Assembly: GCF_001546855.1 (NCBI RefSeq)
Contig: NZ_KQ958179.1
Span: forward strand, 36,307 to 100,306
From: Megasphaera sp. MJR8396C
Lineage (GTDB): Bacteria > Bacillota > Negativicutes > Veillonellales > Megasphaeraceae
Direction of reading: 5' to 3'
DNA: 64,000 nucleotides
Shown here: in pieces, positions 26,156 through 34,605 of the stretch
Layout: the number at the start of each line of letters is the position of its first letter
Position numbering within the stretch: position 1 is the first letter of the stretch
The notes under the pieces: model-generated
Told to the model about the DNA's origin: nothing
Seen by the model: only the letters and a program-made list of their open reading frames with translations
The model's database searches: none
Program-made: the position numbers and the translations under genes

Positions 26156-27082
26156 ATGCCATTACCCATATTGACAGCTTTGCGGGCAGCAGGAATCATT
26201 GCAGCGGGAGCTACCGGATCCCTTCCACTGGCCTTAATTGCAGGGGCAGTAACGGAAGCTATGGTCTCGACGGAAACTGATAACTCAGGAGAATCTGAGA
26301 CGAAAACAGCCGAAGCCCAAAAAAACTCGACGGAGACTACGGATACACTTACGGAACCGACTGAGGCTGCCACAGCCGCAGGAATGGCAGCCGCAACGGA
26401 AGAAGCAGCTAAGACTATAGGAAACATCATGGAAAGAGCTTCTTTAAAAACTGGTGACAATTTCTCCGATGAAAAGAAAGAATATACCGTAGCCGAAGCT
26501 GCTGATTTGCTGGGAATCAGCCAATATACGGTAAAAAAGAAAATCCGTGAAAAAAAACTTCTCGGACGCATCGATGGAAAGAAATATATGGTTTTCGCGG
26601 AGTCAATCCAAGAGTATTCTAAAAACGCCAAAAAGTCTGGACATATTCTGGGAGATCCAGTAAGCGGCGAAGAGTCCGCTACCGAGGCGTGGAAAAATCC
26701 CGCTCTACTGGAAAAATCTATTGAAAGTGCAAGATTACAGCAAGAGATCTTCTCTCTAGAAATGGAAAAACTTGAGTTATCAAAAAAAATGGCCAAGAAA
26801 TCAAACGACGAAGATCAAGTAGACAAATTGAGCCAACAAATTATCGATAAAAAAATTCAAATATTAGAGATTTCTAAAGAGATAAAGATATTCGAAGCCC
26901 AAATTCTGTATTTATCAGAGCATCCTGACCTCTCCCAAGACAACGATGAGGATATCAATATAAAGTCTTTTATGGAAGACGATTCGGATTTTTTCACGAA
27001 AGATGATTCGGACCTTTTCCCAGAAACTGATAGAGCTGTTGAGAAAGAGCCTAACAGAAAAAAAATACCCAAGAGAAAATAA
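26156..27082 (+). CDS. Putative membrane-anchored helix-turn-helix protein with coiled coil
   Basis: A 308-residue protein with the ribosome-binding site GAGGAGGTG before the ATG at 26156. Residues 1-36 are hydrophobic and glycine/alanine-rich (LRAAGIIAAGATGSLPLALI), like a membrane hairpin. Residues 40-100 are a Thr/Glu/Ala-rich linker. Residues 109-155 form an excisionase/MerR-like HTH (YTVAEAADLLGISQYTVKKK, then GRIDGKKYMVF). Residues 183-255 are a charged coiled coil. The acidic tail carries a near-repeat (DDSDFFTK, DDSDLFPE) and ends basic. It is AT-rich, divergent from module copy 2 and followed by its own terminators. It may regulate the module, with DNA binding at the membrane, but this is inference. 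I know no close relative. Confidence 0.75.
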   Translation: MPLPILTALRAAGIIAAGATGSLPLALIAGAVTEAMVSTETDNSGESETKTAEAQKNSTETTDTLTEPTEAATAAGMAAATEEAAKTIGNIMERASLKTGDNFSDEKKEYTVAEAADLLGISQYTVKKKIREKKLLGRIDGKKYMVFAESIQEYSKNAKKSGHILGDPVSGEESATEAWKNPALLEKSIESARLQQEIFSLEMEKLELSKKMAKKSNDEDQVDKLSQQIIDKKIQILEISKEIKIFEAQILYLSEHPDLSQDNDEDINIKSFMEDDSDFFTKDDSDLFPETDRAVEKEPNRKKIPKRK

Positions 27083-27100
27083 AAGTCTTTACGGGTACAA

Positions 27101-27135
27101 AAAAAGGGGCTGAAAACATTGTTTTCAGTCCCTTT
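27101..27135 (+). terminator. Terminator of the HTH gene
   Basis: Stem AAAAGGGGCTGAAAAC / GTTTTCAG(T)CCCTTTT with a three-base loop and T run. Confidence 0.85.
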
Positions 27136-27149
27136 TACATTTCTATAAG

Positions 27150-27189
27150 AAAACCTTGGATGATCGGTTTATTCGTCATCCAAGGTTTT
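27150..27189 (-). terminator. Terminator of the threonine/nudC operon
   Basis: 14-bp stem AAAACCTTGGATGA / TCATCCAAGGTTTT just downstream of the nudC stop codon on the minus strand; T-rich on both sides. Confidence 0.8.
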
Positions 27190-27195
27190 TTTTGA

Positions 27196-28023
27196 TCAAT
27201 ATATCCCCTTTTTAAAGAGGGTCATCATTTCCATCGTAAGGCTGGCTTTTTCTAAGTCATCGGGAATATCCTGTCGGTCGATCCAATCGGCAGTTGCCAG
27301 TTCCCGGTGATCGACTTTCAGCGTATCATCACCGTCAAGGTCACAGAAAAATCCCAGGAGCAGGGTATCGGTAAAGCACCAGGGCTGACTCTTATAGAAG
27401 GTCAGGTTCTTGACCTTGATGCCTACTTCTTCCATGACTTCGCGATGGACCGTATCTTCGATAGACTCGCCGACTTCGGCAAATCCGGCCAATAGGGCGA
27501 CATTCTTATATTCCCTGCCTGCGTATTTTGAAACCAGGAGTTTATCGCCATAGCGGACGGCTACGATGACAGCCGGGCAGATGCGCGGATAGATCATAGT
27601 ATGGCAAGCATCGCAATGGACCATACGCTCTGTGTCGCTGTGTTTCATCGGACGGCCGCAGTGACCACAAAAGCGGTGGTTGCCGTACCAAACGGATAAG
27701 GACAGGCCGACGATGCCGGCAAAGGCCAGGTGACGCGGTGAAGCTCCCCGCATAAAGTTAATATTGACGTAAGAAAATCCGTCTTTTTCCGGCAAGGCTT
27801 CGTCAGCCAGATAAAACTGCTGACTATCTTCGGCAAAGAGCCAACGGAACCGATTGGCCTCCAGGCCATCGTAATCACCATAAGTCGGATAGGTGAAAGA
27901 TTTTTCGCCGGTCAGCTTTACCAGGACCTCCCGACCGCGATAAGACAAGAGAATACCATCCCGTGCCAAAGGCACCGGACGGTATTCAACATGATACGTA
28001 TGATCTCCGATATCTTGAATCAT
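27196..28023 (-). CDS. nudC: NAD(+) diphosphatase / NAD-cap hydrolase NudC
   Basis: A 275-residue Nudix hydrolase that splits NADH into NMNH and AMP and, in characterised homologues, removes NAD caps from RNA. It has the N-terminal NudC domain, a four-cysteine zinc ribbon (FCGHCGRPMK and CDACHTMIYPR), and the Nudix box GFAEVGESIEDTVHREVMEEVG with the expected GX5EX7REUXEEXGU spacing, followed by YKSQPWCFTDTLLLGF, the family SQPWPFPxSLM motif with variations. The start codon overlaps the thrB stop (TGATG), so it is the last gene of the hom-thrB operon. Confidence 0.92.
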   Translation of the reverse strand: MIQDIGDHTYHVEYRPVPLARDGILLSYRGREVLVKLTGEKSFTYPTYGDYDGLEANRFRWLFAEDSQQFYLADEALPEKDGFSYVNINFMRGASPRHLAFAGIVGLSLSVWYGNHRFCGHCGRPMKHSDTERMVHCDACHTMIYPRICPAVIVAVRYGDKLLVSKYAGREYKNVALLAGFAEVGESIEDTVHREVMEEVGIKVKNLTFYKSQPWCFTDTLLLGFFCDLDGDDTLKVDHRELATADWIDRQDIPDDLEKASLTMEMMTLFKKGIY

Positions 28024-28937
28024 CAGATGAGCTTCGCTCCTTCATTACTGCATTTTAAAACGTGGCCCGTTGCTTCAATGCCGTGGTCGTTAAAGCAGTT
28101 GATCATGGCTTCCATGATGGCCGCTTCATTTCCCGTAGCAAAGGCGATGAGCGTCGAACCGGATCCGCTGATCGTAGCTCCGAGGGCACCGGCTTCTACA
28201 GCCTTCTTCAAGACTAAGTCACCGCTGGGGATGAGGCTCAGCCGGTATGGCACGTGGAGCTTATCCTGAAGGCCATAGGCGATGCGATCGTACTGTTTGG
28301 TAAACAGCGACGATACCAGGAAGCTGACGCGGCTGACGTTAAAGACGGCGTTTTGATAATCGATGGTCTTAGGCAGTGCCTTTCGCGCTTCTTCCGTCGA
28401 GATTTCGATTTCCGGACTGACGGTCACGAAAGAGAGTTCATCGTCAAGGGGAATCGAATTGGTCAAAGTCTTGCCGTCGACCATGACAGAAACGGCCAAA
28501 CCACCGTAAATGGCAGGGGCCACATTGTCCGGATGGCCTTCGAGGACCGTTGCCAGGGACAACATTTCGTCGCGGCTCATAGTGCTTCCCGTCAAGGCGT
28601 CACCGAGGAGGATGCCGCCGACAAGAGCTGCCGAGCTGCTTCCGAGGCCGCGGGCCGGCGGAATGGCATTGACCAGTTTCAAGGTGCCACCCTTGGGAAG
28701 GGCCTGGCGTTTTTTGACGGCAACGGCTTTCATCGCCTGGCCGACCATATTTTCGTCAAAAACCTTGGGCAGTTTGTTGGCTCCGAGGCCTTCGATTTCC
28801 ACGGTAATCGTGTCCTTGCCCGGTTCTTCCGTAAAATAAATGTCATTGTACAAGGTTAGAGCAATACCGACGGCATCAAAACCGGAGCCGACGTTAGCGG
28901 ATGTTGCAGGAATCTGTGCATGCAATGTTTTTGTCAT
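28023..28937 (-). CDS. thrB: Homoserine kinase
   Basis: A 304-residue GHMP kinase that phosphorylates homoserine, the penultimate step of threonine synthesis. It has the N-terminal IPATSANVGSGFDAVGIAL motif typical of ThrB, the ATP-binding PPARGLGSSSAALVGG at about residues 89-104, and a C-terminal GHMP motif GATISGSGSTLIAF. It is three bases downstream of hom and overlaps nudC. Threonine synthase (thrC) is not in the window. Confidence 0.95.
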   Translation of the reverse strand: MTKTLHAQIPATSANVGSGFDAVGIALTLYNDIYFTEEPGKDTITVEIEGLGANKLPKVFDENMVGQAMKAVAVKKRQALPKGGTLKLVNAIPPARGLGSSSAALVGGILLGDALTGSTMSRDEMLSLATVLEGHPDNVAPAIYGGLAVSVMVDGKTLTNSIPLDDELSFVTVSPEIEISTEEARKALPKTIDYQNAVFNVSRVSFLVSSLFTKQYDRIAYGLQDKLHVPYRLSLIPSGDLVLKKAVEAGALGATISGSGSTLIAFATGNEAAIMEAMINCFNDHGIEATGHVLKCSNEGAKLI

Positions 28938-28940
28938 ATC

Positions 28941-30230
28941 TTACACCTCAATTACACGAATGGCATTTTCAATTTTGCGGACGCACGACAATTCTTCGAT
29001 TTTCTGGAGCGATGCCTGGACCAGACCATCGGCGGATTTGTCGATAAGGATGACGATTTCCGCAATTTCTGTCGTTTCATCCTTTTGAATCAGAGAGCGG
29101 ATACTGATATTGTGTTCAGCCAGAACCTTCGATACCGACGACAAGACGCCCGGCGCATTGTTGACAATCATCCGCAGGTAGTAGGGCGAGCAAATTTCCG
29201 CCTGGGGCTTCAATTTCGCTTCGTGCCATACATAGCCGCGCTTACCGGTCATCTTCAGGTTGCGGTGGAGGATGACGTTCATGACGTCACTGACGACAGC
29301 GCTGGCCGTCGGAAGAGAACCTGCGCCCGGACCGTAGAACATGACGTTGCCGACGCCATTGCCGCGGACGCAGACGGCATTATAGGCACCGTCGACGTGG
29401 GCCAGGGGATGGTCTTCCCGAATGAAGGCCGGATGGACGTTGAGGGAAATACCGTCGTCCGCCTGGCGAGCAATGGCCAAAAGCTTAATAACGTATCCCA
29501 TTTCTGTCGCGTGTTCAATATCTTCCTTGGAGATATTTTGAATGCCTTCGACGGCAACGTCGTCAAAGGTAACGGCTGAATGGAAGCCTAAGGTTGCCAG
29601 GATGGCAATCTTACGAGCCGCATCATAGCCGCTGACGTCATTCGTCGGATCGGCTTCGGCGTAGCCTTTTTCCTGGGCTTCTTTCAAGACTTCTTCATAC
29701 GACGAACCATGGGCCGTCATATTCGATAAGATAAAATTGGTCGTCCCGTTCATGATGCCAATGATTTCTTCGATGCGGTTGCTGTTAAGCGACGAATACA
29801 TGGGACGAACGATGGGGATACCACCGGCGACGCTGGCTTCAAACTGGAAGTCGACGTCATGCTCATAGGATAAGGTCAACAAGGGAATCCCATAGTCGGC
29901 GATGAGGTCTTTATTGGCGCTGATAACGCTTTTGCCGCGCCGGAAGCACTGTTCAATGCAGTCTTTGGCAAAGTCGGCGCTGCCCATGACTTCGACGACG
30001 ATTTCGATGTCATCGTCGTTGATGATGTCGCTAAAATCGGTCGTCAGTCGAATGGAATCGGGCAGGCCTTCCATCTTTTCATACTTGTTCAAATCACGGA
30101 TAAGGATACGCTTGATATTGATTTTGGTATCGAGCTGTTCTTCAATGAGCGGACCGTTCATCGTCAGTAAATCGACGACGCCTTTCCCGACAGTACCGCA
30201 GCCTAACAGAGCAATAGAAACGCTTTTCAT
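28941..30230 (-). CDS. hom: Homoserine dehydrogenase with ACT domain
   Basis: A 429-residue enzyme that reduces aspartate semialdehyde to homoserine. The Rossmann motif is ALLGCGTVGKGVVDLL, the dehydrogenase signature covers SADFAKDCIEQCFRRGKSVI and SANKDLIADYG, and the catalytic region is ASVAGGIPIVRPMY and GIMNGTTNFIL. The C-terminal ACT domain (about residues 350-429, YYLRMIVNNAPGVLSSVSKV) is the usual site of feedback inhibition by threonine. It stands between an ACT-domain protein gene and thrB. I see no T-box or leader peptide upstream. Confidence 0.96.
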   Translation of the reverse strand: MKSVSIALLGCGTVGKGVVDLLTMNGPLIEEQLDTKINIKRILIRDLNKYEKMEGLPDSIRLTTDFSDIINDDDIEIVVEVMGSADFAKDCIEQCFRRGKSVISANKDLIADYGIPLLTLSYEHDVDFQFEASVAGGIPIVRPMYSSLNSNRIEEIIGIMNGTTNFILSNMTAHGSSYEEVLKEAQEKGYAEADPTNDVSGYDAARKIAILATLGFHSAVTFDDVAVEGIQNISKEDIEHATEMGYVIKLLAIARQADDGISLNVHPAFIREDHPLAHVDGAYNAVCVRGNGVGNVMFYGPGAGSLPTASAVVSDVMNVILHRNLKMTGKRGYVWHEAKLKPQAEICSPYYLRMIVNNAPGVLSSVSKVLAEHNISIRSLIQKDETTEIAEIVILIDKSADGLVQASLQKIEELSCVRKIENAIRVIEV

Positions 30231-30254
30231 GGGCCTACCCCCTCTTTTATTTAC

Positions 30255-30704
30255 TTACGCTTGTCCGATAATATTTACTTTGCTGACACCGGACAGTTTT
30301 TCCAACGTCTTCATCAAATCCTCGACCGATACGGTCATATCCTTGGTCTCAATGGATAAGCTGACTGCCGCCATACCCTGAAGGGGAATGCCCTGATTGA
30401 TGGTCAGGATACTCCCATTGTTGGCAGCCACTGTATTGAGGACCTGCGACAATTCGCCGGGACGGTCAAAGATCATGACCGACAAGGTGACGATTTTGCC
30501 CTGCGTAACGTCATAAAAAGGAGAAACGTAATCCTTATATTTATAGTACGCACTGCGGCTCAAATCCATCATCTGGACGGCTTCATTGATCGTCCGCGTC
30601 TGATGGCGCTTGAGGATTTCTTTGACCTTGATGGTCTTCTTGATCGCTTCAGGCAAAATATCTTCGCGGACTAAGTAAAATTTGTGCTCCTTATCGTCTT
30701 TCAC
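30255..30704 (-). CDS. ACT domain-containing protein (PheB / UPF0735 family)
   Basis: A 149-residue protein with an N-terminal helical part resembling a winged or ribbon DNA-binding segment (ILKRHQTRTINEAVQMMDLS, then RSAYYKYKDYV) and a C-terminal ACT domain (MIFDRPGELSQVLNTVAANN, LTINQGIP). The family is often called PheB-like but is not chorismate mutase. It probably senses an amino acid and controls the downstream hom-thrB genes. The GTG at 30704 overlaps the stop of the epimerase gene (GTGA), giving the usual family length; a TTG at 30725 would add seven residues without a better site. Confidence 0.88.
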   Translation of the reverse strand: MKDDKEHKFYLVREDILPEAIKKTIKVKEILKRHQTRTINEAVQMMDLSRSAYYKYKDYVSPFYDVTQGKIVTLSVMIFDRPGELSQVLNTVAANNGSILTINQGIPLQGMAAVSLSIETKDMTVSVEDLMKTLEKLSGVSKVNIIGQA

Positions 30705-31621
30705 TTGGCTTCTTCCCTTTCGCAAAAATATTGATACATCGCCATGAGGCCGGGCATCAGGTTCATCTTGGGACGCCAGTGGAGTCCTTTCTCGGCCTTT
30801 TCAATATGCAGTGCCGAGCGGGATATGTCACCCTGGCGTGCATCTTCATAAGAGATAGAAATACCGGCATGCGTAAAATACAGTAAAATGACTTTTAGCG
30901 CATTGATCGTCGTCTCCATCTGCGTGCCGATATTATACGTTTCAGCCAGGATTTCATCGGCCATGGCCGCCAGATTGGCCCGGACGACGTCGCCAACGTA
31001 AATGAAATCACGAGACTGTTCTCCGTCGCCAAAGATGGCCGCATCTTCGCCGTAAACGACAGCACGGGTAAAGCGGCTGACGACGCTGTCCTCTTCTCCT
31101 TCGCCATATACATTGGCATAGCGCAAAATGACATATGGCAGGCCGTGCTGTTCATGATACTGGCGGACACAGTCTTCAGCAGCCGCTTTCGCCTGTCCCT
31201 CAAAGGTGATGGGACGAAGGTCATCTTCTTCGCGGACCGGAATGCGGACCGGTTCGCCATAGACGGCAGCAGACGAGGAAAAGATGAATTTTTTTACCCC
31301 GCAGCGACAGCACTGGTCGAGGACCGTCCGGAGTCCCTTAAGGCTCTCTCTGACATCGTCTTCCGAAAAGTCGTTTGACTCGGAAAGCCGCCGCTGCGGC
31401 GCTTCATGAAAGACGATATCGAAAGGCGTTTCGGCAAAGACAGCTGCGACGGCCTGTTCATCGGCAATGTCGCCGTCGATACAGCGGACTTCGTCGGGCA
31501 GCTGCGCAAAGGTCCCTTTAGAAAGGTTATCCAAGACCGTGACCTCATGACCTTCTTCAAGCAGGGCTTTGACCAGGCGGGACCCGATGAAGCCGGCACC
31601 TCCCGTAACTAAAATATGCAA
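30701..31621 (-). CDS. NAD-dependent sugar epimerase/dehydratase (UDP-glucose 4-epimerase-like)
   Basis: A 306-residue extended short-chain dehydrogenase with an N-terminal NAD motif VTGGAGFIGSRLVKALL. The catalytic region has SSSAAVYGE and a displaced Tyr position: the usual YxxxK is FEGQAKAAAED, where phenylalanine/glutamine stand in place of tyrosine. The C-terminus contains RDFIYVGDVVRANLAAM and YNIGTQMETT, typical of NDP-sugar epimerases. The altered catalytic position makes the activity uncertain. The start is TTG at 31621, 18 bases after ydjC. It probably acts in cell-envelope polysaccharide synthesis. Confidence 0.82.
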   Translation of the reverse strand: MHILVTGGAGFIGSRLVKALLEEGHEVTVLDNLSKGTFAQLPDEVRCIDGDIADEQAVAAVFAETPFDIVFHEAPQRRLSESNDFSEDDVRESLKGLRTVLDQCCRCGVKKFIFSSSAAVYGEPVRIPVREEDDLRPITFEGQAKAAAEDCVRQYHEQHGLPYVILRYANVYGEGEEDSVVSRFTRAVVYGEDAAIFGDGEQSRDFIYVGDVVRANLAAMADEILAETYNIGTQMETTINALKVILLYFTHAGISISYEDARQGDISRSALHIEKAEKGLHWRPKMNLMPGLMAMYQYFCEREEAK

Positions 31622-31639
31622 GACAAGTCCTCCCGGGCC

Positions 31640-32488
31640 TTACGGCAGATCGCCGTAGGTAATGAGTTGAATCTCTCTTTTTTCGAGTTGACGGCGAATG
31701 GCCGGCGACATGAGAGCCTGAAATTCATCCTGCCAATGATACTCCCAGGAAAAGCTCTGGCTGAGAACGGCTGTACTGCGTCCCGGATGCATCATGATTT
31801 CATGAACGCCGAAGGGCAGCCGGTCGATGAGGTACTTCAGGTTTCCTTCGTTCATGTTGCCGCCATCGACCATGCCCCAAAAGAAATCCGTCGTCGTAAA
31901 ATGAAGGCGCTTCACGGCATCCATAGCCTTCTGGGACAAGAAGGTCAGGCCGTCACGGCCGGCGATGCGCACGGGATTGGCCGAAAACAGTTTGTACGAA
32001 TACGCTTCTCGCGGAATGCGCACCCGATGGATGCCGTACTTCATCATCAGCGACTGAACGATGTTCCAGATCTGCGGCAGGACGTGCAGGTGCTGATGGC
32101 TGTCGACATGGTCGATGGGAAGGCCCGTGGCCATGATTTTTTCCATCTGGGCATCGAGTTCCCGATATACCTGGCCGTAATCGAGATGCCCCTGGCAGGC
32201 CCGTTTAATGACTTCCGGATAACTGTCGGGGACCCGTCCACTGTCAGTCACCAAGGTAGGTACTTCCTGCGGGGACAAAACGGTGGGCAGCGACCCGACG
32301 AGGCATAAGTGGATACCGATACCCAGGCCGGGACAAGTCCGAGCCAGCGAGACGGCTTCCTCAAAGGCGGGTCCCGTCGGCAATAAGGACGTACTGGTCA
32401 GAACGCCCTGCTCACAAGCCTCGATAATGGCATGGTTAACTTCCGTATGGATACCGAAATCATCGGCATTAATAATGACTCTATTCAT
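31640..32488 (-). CDS. ChbG/YdjC-family carbohydrate deacetylase
   Basis: A 282-residue metal-dependent deacetylase of the ChbG/HpnK/YdjC family, which removes N-acetyl groups from chito-oligosaccharides or N-acetylhexosamine lipids. The metal site is seen in VIINADDFGIHTEVN (Asp-Asp near residue 10), GIHLCLVG (His), and HVDSHQHLHVLP (His residues). Late motifs are HEIMMHPG. It is the first gene of the unit ydjC-epimerase-ACT-hom-thrB-nudC and has a good promoter. With the epimerase downstream it suggests envelope or glycolipid modification. Confidence 0.88.
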   Translation of the reverse strand: MNRVIINADDFGIHTEVNHAIIEACEQGVLTSTSLLPTGPAFEEAVSLARTCPGLGIGIHLCLVGSLPTVLSPQEVPTLVTDSGRVPDSYPEVIKRACQGHLDYGQVYRELDAQMEKIMATGLPIDHVDSHQHLHVLPQIWNIVQSLMMKYGIHRVRIPREAYSYKLFSANPVRIAGRDGLTFLSQKAMDAVKRLHFTTTDFFWGMVDGGNMNEGNLKYLIDRLPFGVHEIMMHPGRSTAVLSQSFSWEYHWQDEFQALMSPAIRRQLEKREIQLITYGDLP

Positions 32489-32539
32489 CTTTTACGCTCC
32501 CTGTCCTTTCAGGATGCACTGCACATCGGCTTAATGACT

Positions 32540-32568
32540 ATTATACACGGACAATCGTATTTTGACAA
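32540..32568 (-). promoter_or_regulatory. Promoter of the ydjC-hom-thrB-nudC unit
   Basis: Minus-strand -35 TTGTCA (32563-32568), 17-base spacer, -10 TATAAT (32540-32545). Confidence 0.8.
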
Positions 32569-32582
32569 TATCCTCCCCGGGA

Positions 32583-33029
32583 CTATTCCGTAAATTGGCG
32601 GTATGCCGCTTCCTTCACCTTTCGCTGCCATTCTTTTAACGGAATCCCCGTCGCTTCTGCCGCCTTCCTACAGTCATCGTATTCGGCGGAAATATTGACG
32701 ATCTGTCCGCCGTAACGGCAAACTTTGCAGTGAAGCTCTCGACCGTCAATACAAACGGTCGTGATGACCCGGTCGCAGGCCATGCGACTCACGGGAAAGA
32801 AGCGAACGCCGATGGACGTCGTCTCCTTGACGATGATTTCCATCATATCGTCGAGGAGTTCTCTCCGGCAGAGGACGCAGAGCATCGACGCCATCCGTCC
32901 TTTTTTCATCATCATCGGCATGGCCCAGACGTCATTGGCCCCTTTATCGAGAATCCGCGAAAAGACGTACTCCATATTCTGGGGGTTCATATCGTCGATA
33001 TTGGCTTCTAACTGCCATAAAGTTTCCAT
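32583..33029 (-). CDS. larC2: LarC C-terminal domain as a separate protein (LarC2, nickel insertion)
   Basis: A 148-residue protein equal to the C-terminal third of LarC, the enzyme that inserts nickel into the pyridinium-dithiocarboxylate mononucleotide to make the lactate racemase cofactor. It starts METLWQLEANIDDMNPQ with its own AGGTG site, and contains DVWAMPMMMKKGRMASMLCV and IGVRFFPVSRM, the strands of the LarC2 domain. The N-terminal LarC1 part (catalytic and larger) is not found in the window. In Lactobacillus, LarC1 and LarC2 are joined by a programmed frameshift; here no upstream LarC1 frame exists because larB ends five bases earlier. Confidence 0.85.
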   Translation of the reverse strand: METLWQLEANIDDMNPQNMEYVFSRILDKGANDVWAMPMMMKKGRMASMLCVLCRRELLDDMMEIIVKETTSIGVRFFPVSRMACDRVITTVCIDGRELHCKVCRYGGQIVNISAEYDDCRKAAEATGIPLKEWQRKVKEAAYRQFTE

Positions 33030-33033
33030 CGGA

Positions 33034-33714
33034 TCACCTCAGGCTGTTCATCGTATCGGCCAATCTTCCGGCACCGAAGCCATTGTCGATGTTGACGACG
33101 GATATGCCGGCAGCACAGCTGTTGAGCATGGCCAAAAGGGCCGAGAGGCCGTGGAAATTGGCACCGTAGCCGATACTGGTCGGTACGGCGATGACCGGCT
33201 TGTCTACCAGGCCGCCGACGACGCTGGCCAGGGCTCCTTCCATACCGGCGACGACGATGTTGACGTTGGCCTTGCGGATATCGTCGACGCGAGCGAGCAA
33301 GCGGTGGATGCCGGCGACGCCGACGTCGTAGATCCGTTCGACTCTGTTACCCATGATTTCAGCCGTAAGCGCCGCTTCTTCGGCGACGGGAATATCGCTG
33401 GTGCCGGCCGTAATGACCGAAATCAGCCGATCGCCGTTAATGATCGTCTTATCCTTGTGCTGATAGACCATCTTGGCCAGTTCGTCGTATTGGGCAGCCG
33501 GAAATTTAGCCGACAAGATGTCAAAAATTTCTTTAGAAGCCCGCGTGCCGATGACATTGTCATATTTTTCCATCAAAATCTCTAAAATCTTGACCGACTG
33601 ATCCGTCGTCTTTCCTGCACAATAGACAACTTCCGGAAAACCGCAGCGCTGCTGACGCTGTAAATCGAGTTTTGCAAAACCGAGATCAAGGGTGTCCTTA
33701 TTTTCTTCCATCAT
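33034..33714 (-). CDS. larB: Nickel-pincer cofactor biosynthesis protein LarB
   Basis: A 226-residue LarB, the carboxylase/hydrolase that acts on nicotinic acid adenine dinucleotide in the first step of nickel-pincer cofactor synthesis. It resembles Pur[33 protein letters not shown] and [20 protein letters not shown], with the catalytic cysteine in [16 protein letters not shown]. The N-terminal [12 protein letters not shown] is conserved in LarB. It is translated from GGAGG and is followed after four bases by larC2. LarA and LarE are not in the window. Confidence 0.92.
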   Translation of the reverse strand: MMEENKDTLDLGFAKLDLQRQQRCGFPEVVYCAGKTTDQSVKILEILMEKYDNVIGTRASKEIFDILSAKFPAAQYDELAKMVYQHKDKTIINGDRLISVITAGTSDIPVAEEAALTAEIMGNRVERIYDVGVAGIHRLLARVDDIRKANVNIVVAGMEGALASVVGGLVDKPVIAVPTSIGYGANFHGLSALLAMLNSCAAGISVVNIDNGFGAGRLADTMNSLR

Positions 33715-33726
33715 TACGCCTCCAGA

Positions 33727-34536
33727 CTATACGTGAAAACCATTTTTTTCCCAGGCCTTATACAGGACGATGCCGACGGCCATGGATAAATTGAGCGATT
33801 CCGTATCGGGCCGCATGGGAATGGTCAGTACGTCGTCACAGCATTCCAAAAATTCATCGGGCAGACCGTTTCCTTCATTGCCAAAGGCTAAAATAACCGG
33901 CCGGTTGTAATCGGCATCGACATAGGATACGCTCCCTTCAGCGGCCGTCCCATAGATGTTTCGATCCTCATCGCTGCAGAATTGGTCGAGCTGTTCATCG
34001 GTCACATCCTGGACGACGGGCACTTTGAAAATCGCCCCCATGGCGCTGCGGACGGTCTTATCGTTGTAGACATCGACACAGCCTTCACTGAGGAGGACTG
34101 CGCCGACGTTGGCCGCGGCAGCCGTTCGCAGGATGGTCCCTAGATTGCCCGGATCCTGGACGGAGCGCAGATAGAGGACGGCCTTTTCCGGATCAATGGC
34201 CGGCAGGGCGTCAAACGTATAGGCGAAAAAGGGCAGCATGGCAGCCAGTCCCTGAGGGGTCTTGGTATCCTTCAATTTATCGTAGACGCTGTCGGTAACG
34301 GCGTAAAAAGTCCAGCCTAATTCAAGGCCTCGGGCATATACTTCGTCAAAGCCGGCAAGGTCTCGTCCCTTCGGCGACACGAAGCAAATGGCATCGGGAA
34401 TGCCCATGACAGCGGCATCGCCAATGACCCGCAGGCCTTCGACAAAGACGCGTTGATGGGCCTGGCGTCCTTTTTTCTGCTTCAAGGAACAGGCCATCTT
34501 CACCCACTGGTTATCGCGGGATACAATTTCGTTCAT
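33727..34536 (-). CDS. TrmH/SpoU-family RNA 2'-O-methyltransferase
   Basis: A 269-residue SPOUT methyltransferase, probably modifying 23S rRNA (RlmB-like or the TsnR-type subgroup). The N-terminal substrate-binding domain has SRDNQWVKMACSLKQKKGRQ and FVEGLRVI. The catalytic knot has VQDPGNLGTILRTAAAANVG, RSAMGAIFKVPVV, ILAFGNEGNGL and MRPDTESLNLSMAVGIVLY. AGGAGGT precedes the ATG at 34536; upstream in-frame codons lie across a terminator. Because an intrinsic terminator stands right before the gene, expression depends on readthrough or on a promoter inside the preceding gene. Confidence 0.92.
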   Translation of the reverse strand: MNEIVSRDNQWVKMACSLKQKKGRQAHQRVFVEGLRVIGDAAVMGIPDAICFVSPKGRDLAGFDEVYARGLELGWTFYAVTDSVYDKLKDTKTPQGLAAMLPFFAYTFDALPAIDPEKAVLYLRSVQDPGNLGTILRTAAAANVGAVLLSEGCVDVYNDKTVRSAMGAIFKVPVVQDVTDEQLDQFCSDEDRNIYGTAAEGSVSYVDADYNRPVILAFGNEGNGLPDEFLECCDDVLTIPMRPDTESLNLSMAVGIVLYKAWEKNGFHV

Positions 34537-34559
34537 AATACCTCCTGTCATCAACATGG

Positions 34560-34592
34560 AAAAAAAGGCCCTGCCGCACGAGCGACAGGACC
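34560..34592 (-). terminator. Intrinsic terminator / possible attenuator before the RNA methyltransferase gene
   Basis: Minus-strand stem AGGTCCTGTCG / CGGCAGGGCCT followed by seven T, between the coiled-coil gene stop (34606) and the next ribosome-binding site. Confidence 0.85.
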
Positions 34593-34605
34593 TCATAAGC
34601 CATCA

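Noticed and set aside
26857..27072. Minus-strand frame inside the HTH gene
   Set aside because: Mirror of a charged coiled-coil coding sequence, with no ribosome-binding site.
28937..30260. T-box or threonine leader for hom-thrB
   Set aside because: The gap upstream of hom is only 24 bases, and the promoter region at 32.5 kb shows no T-box elements.
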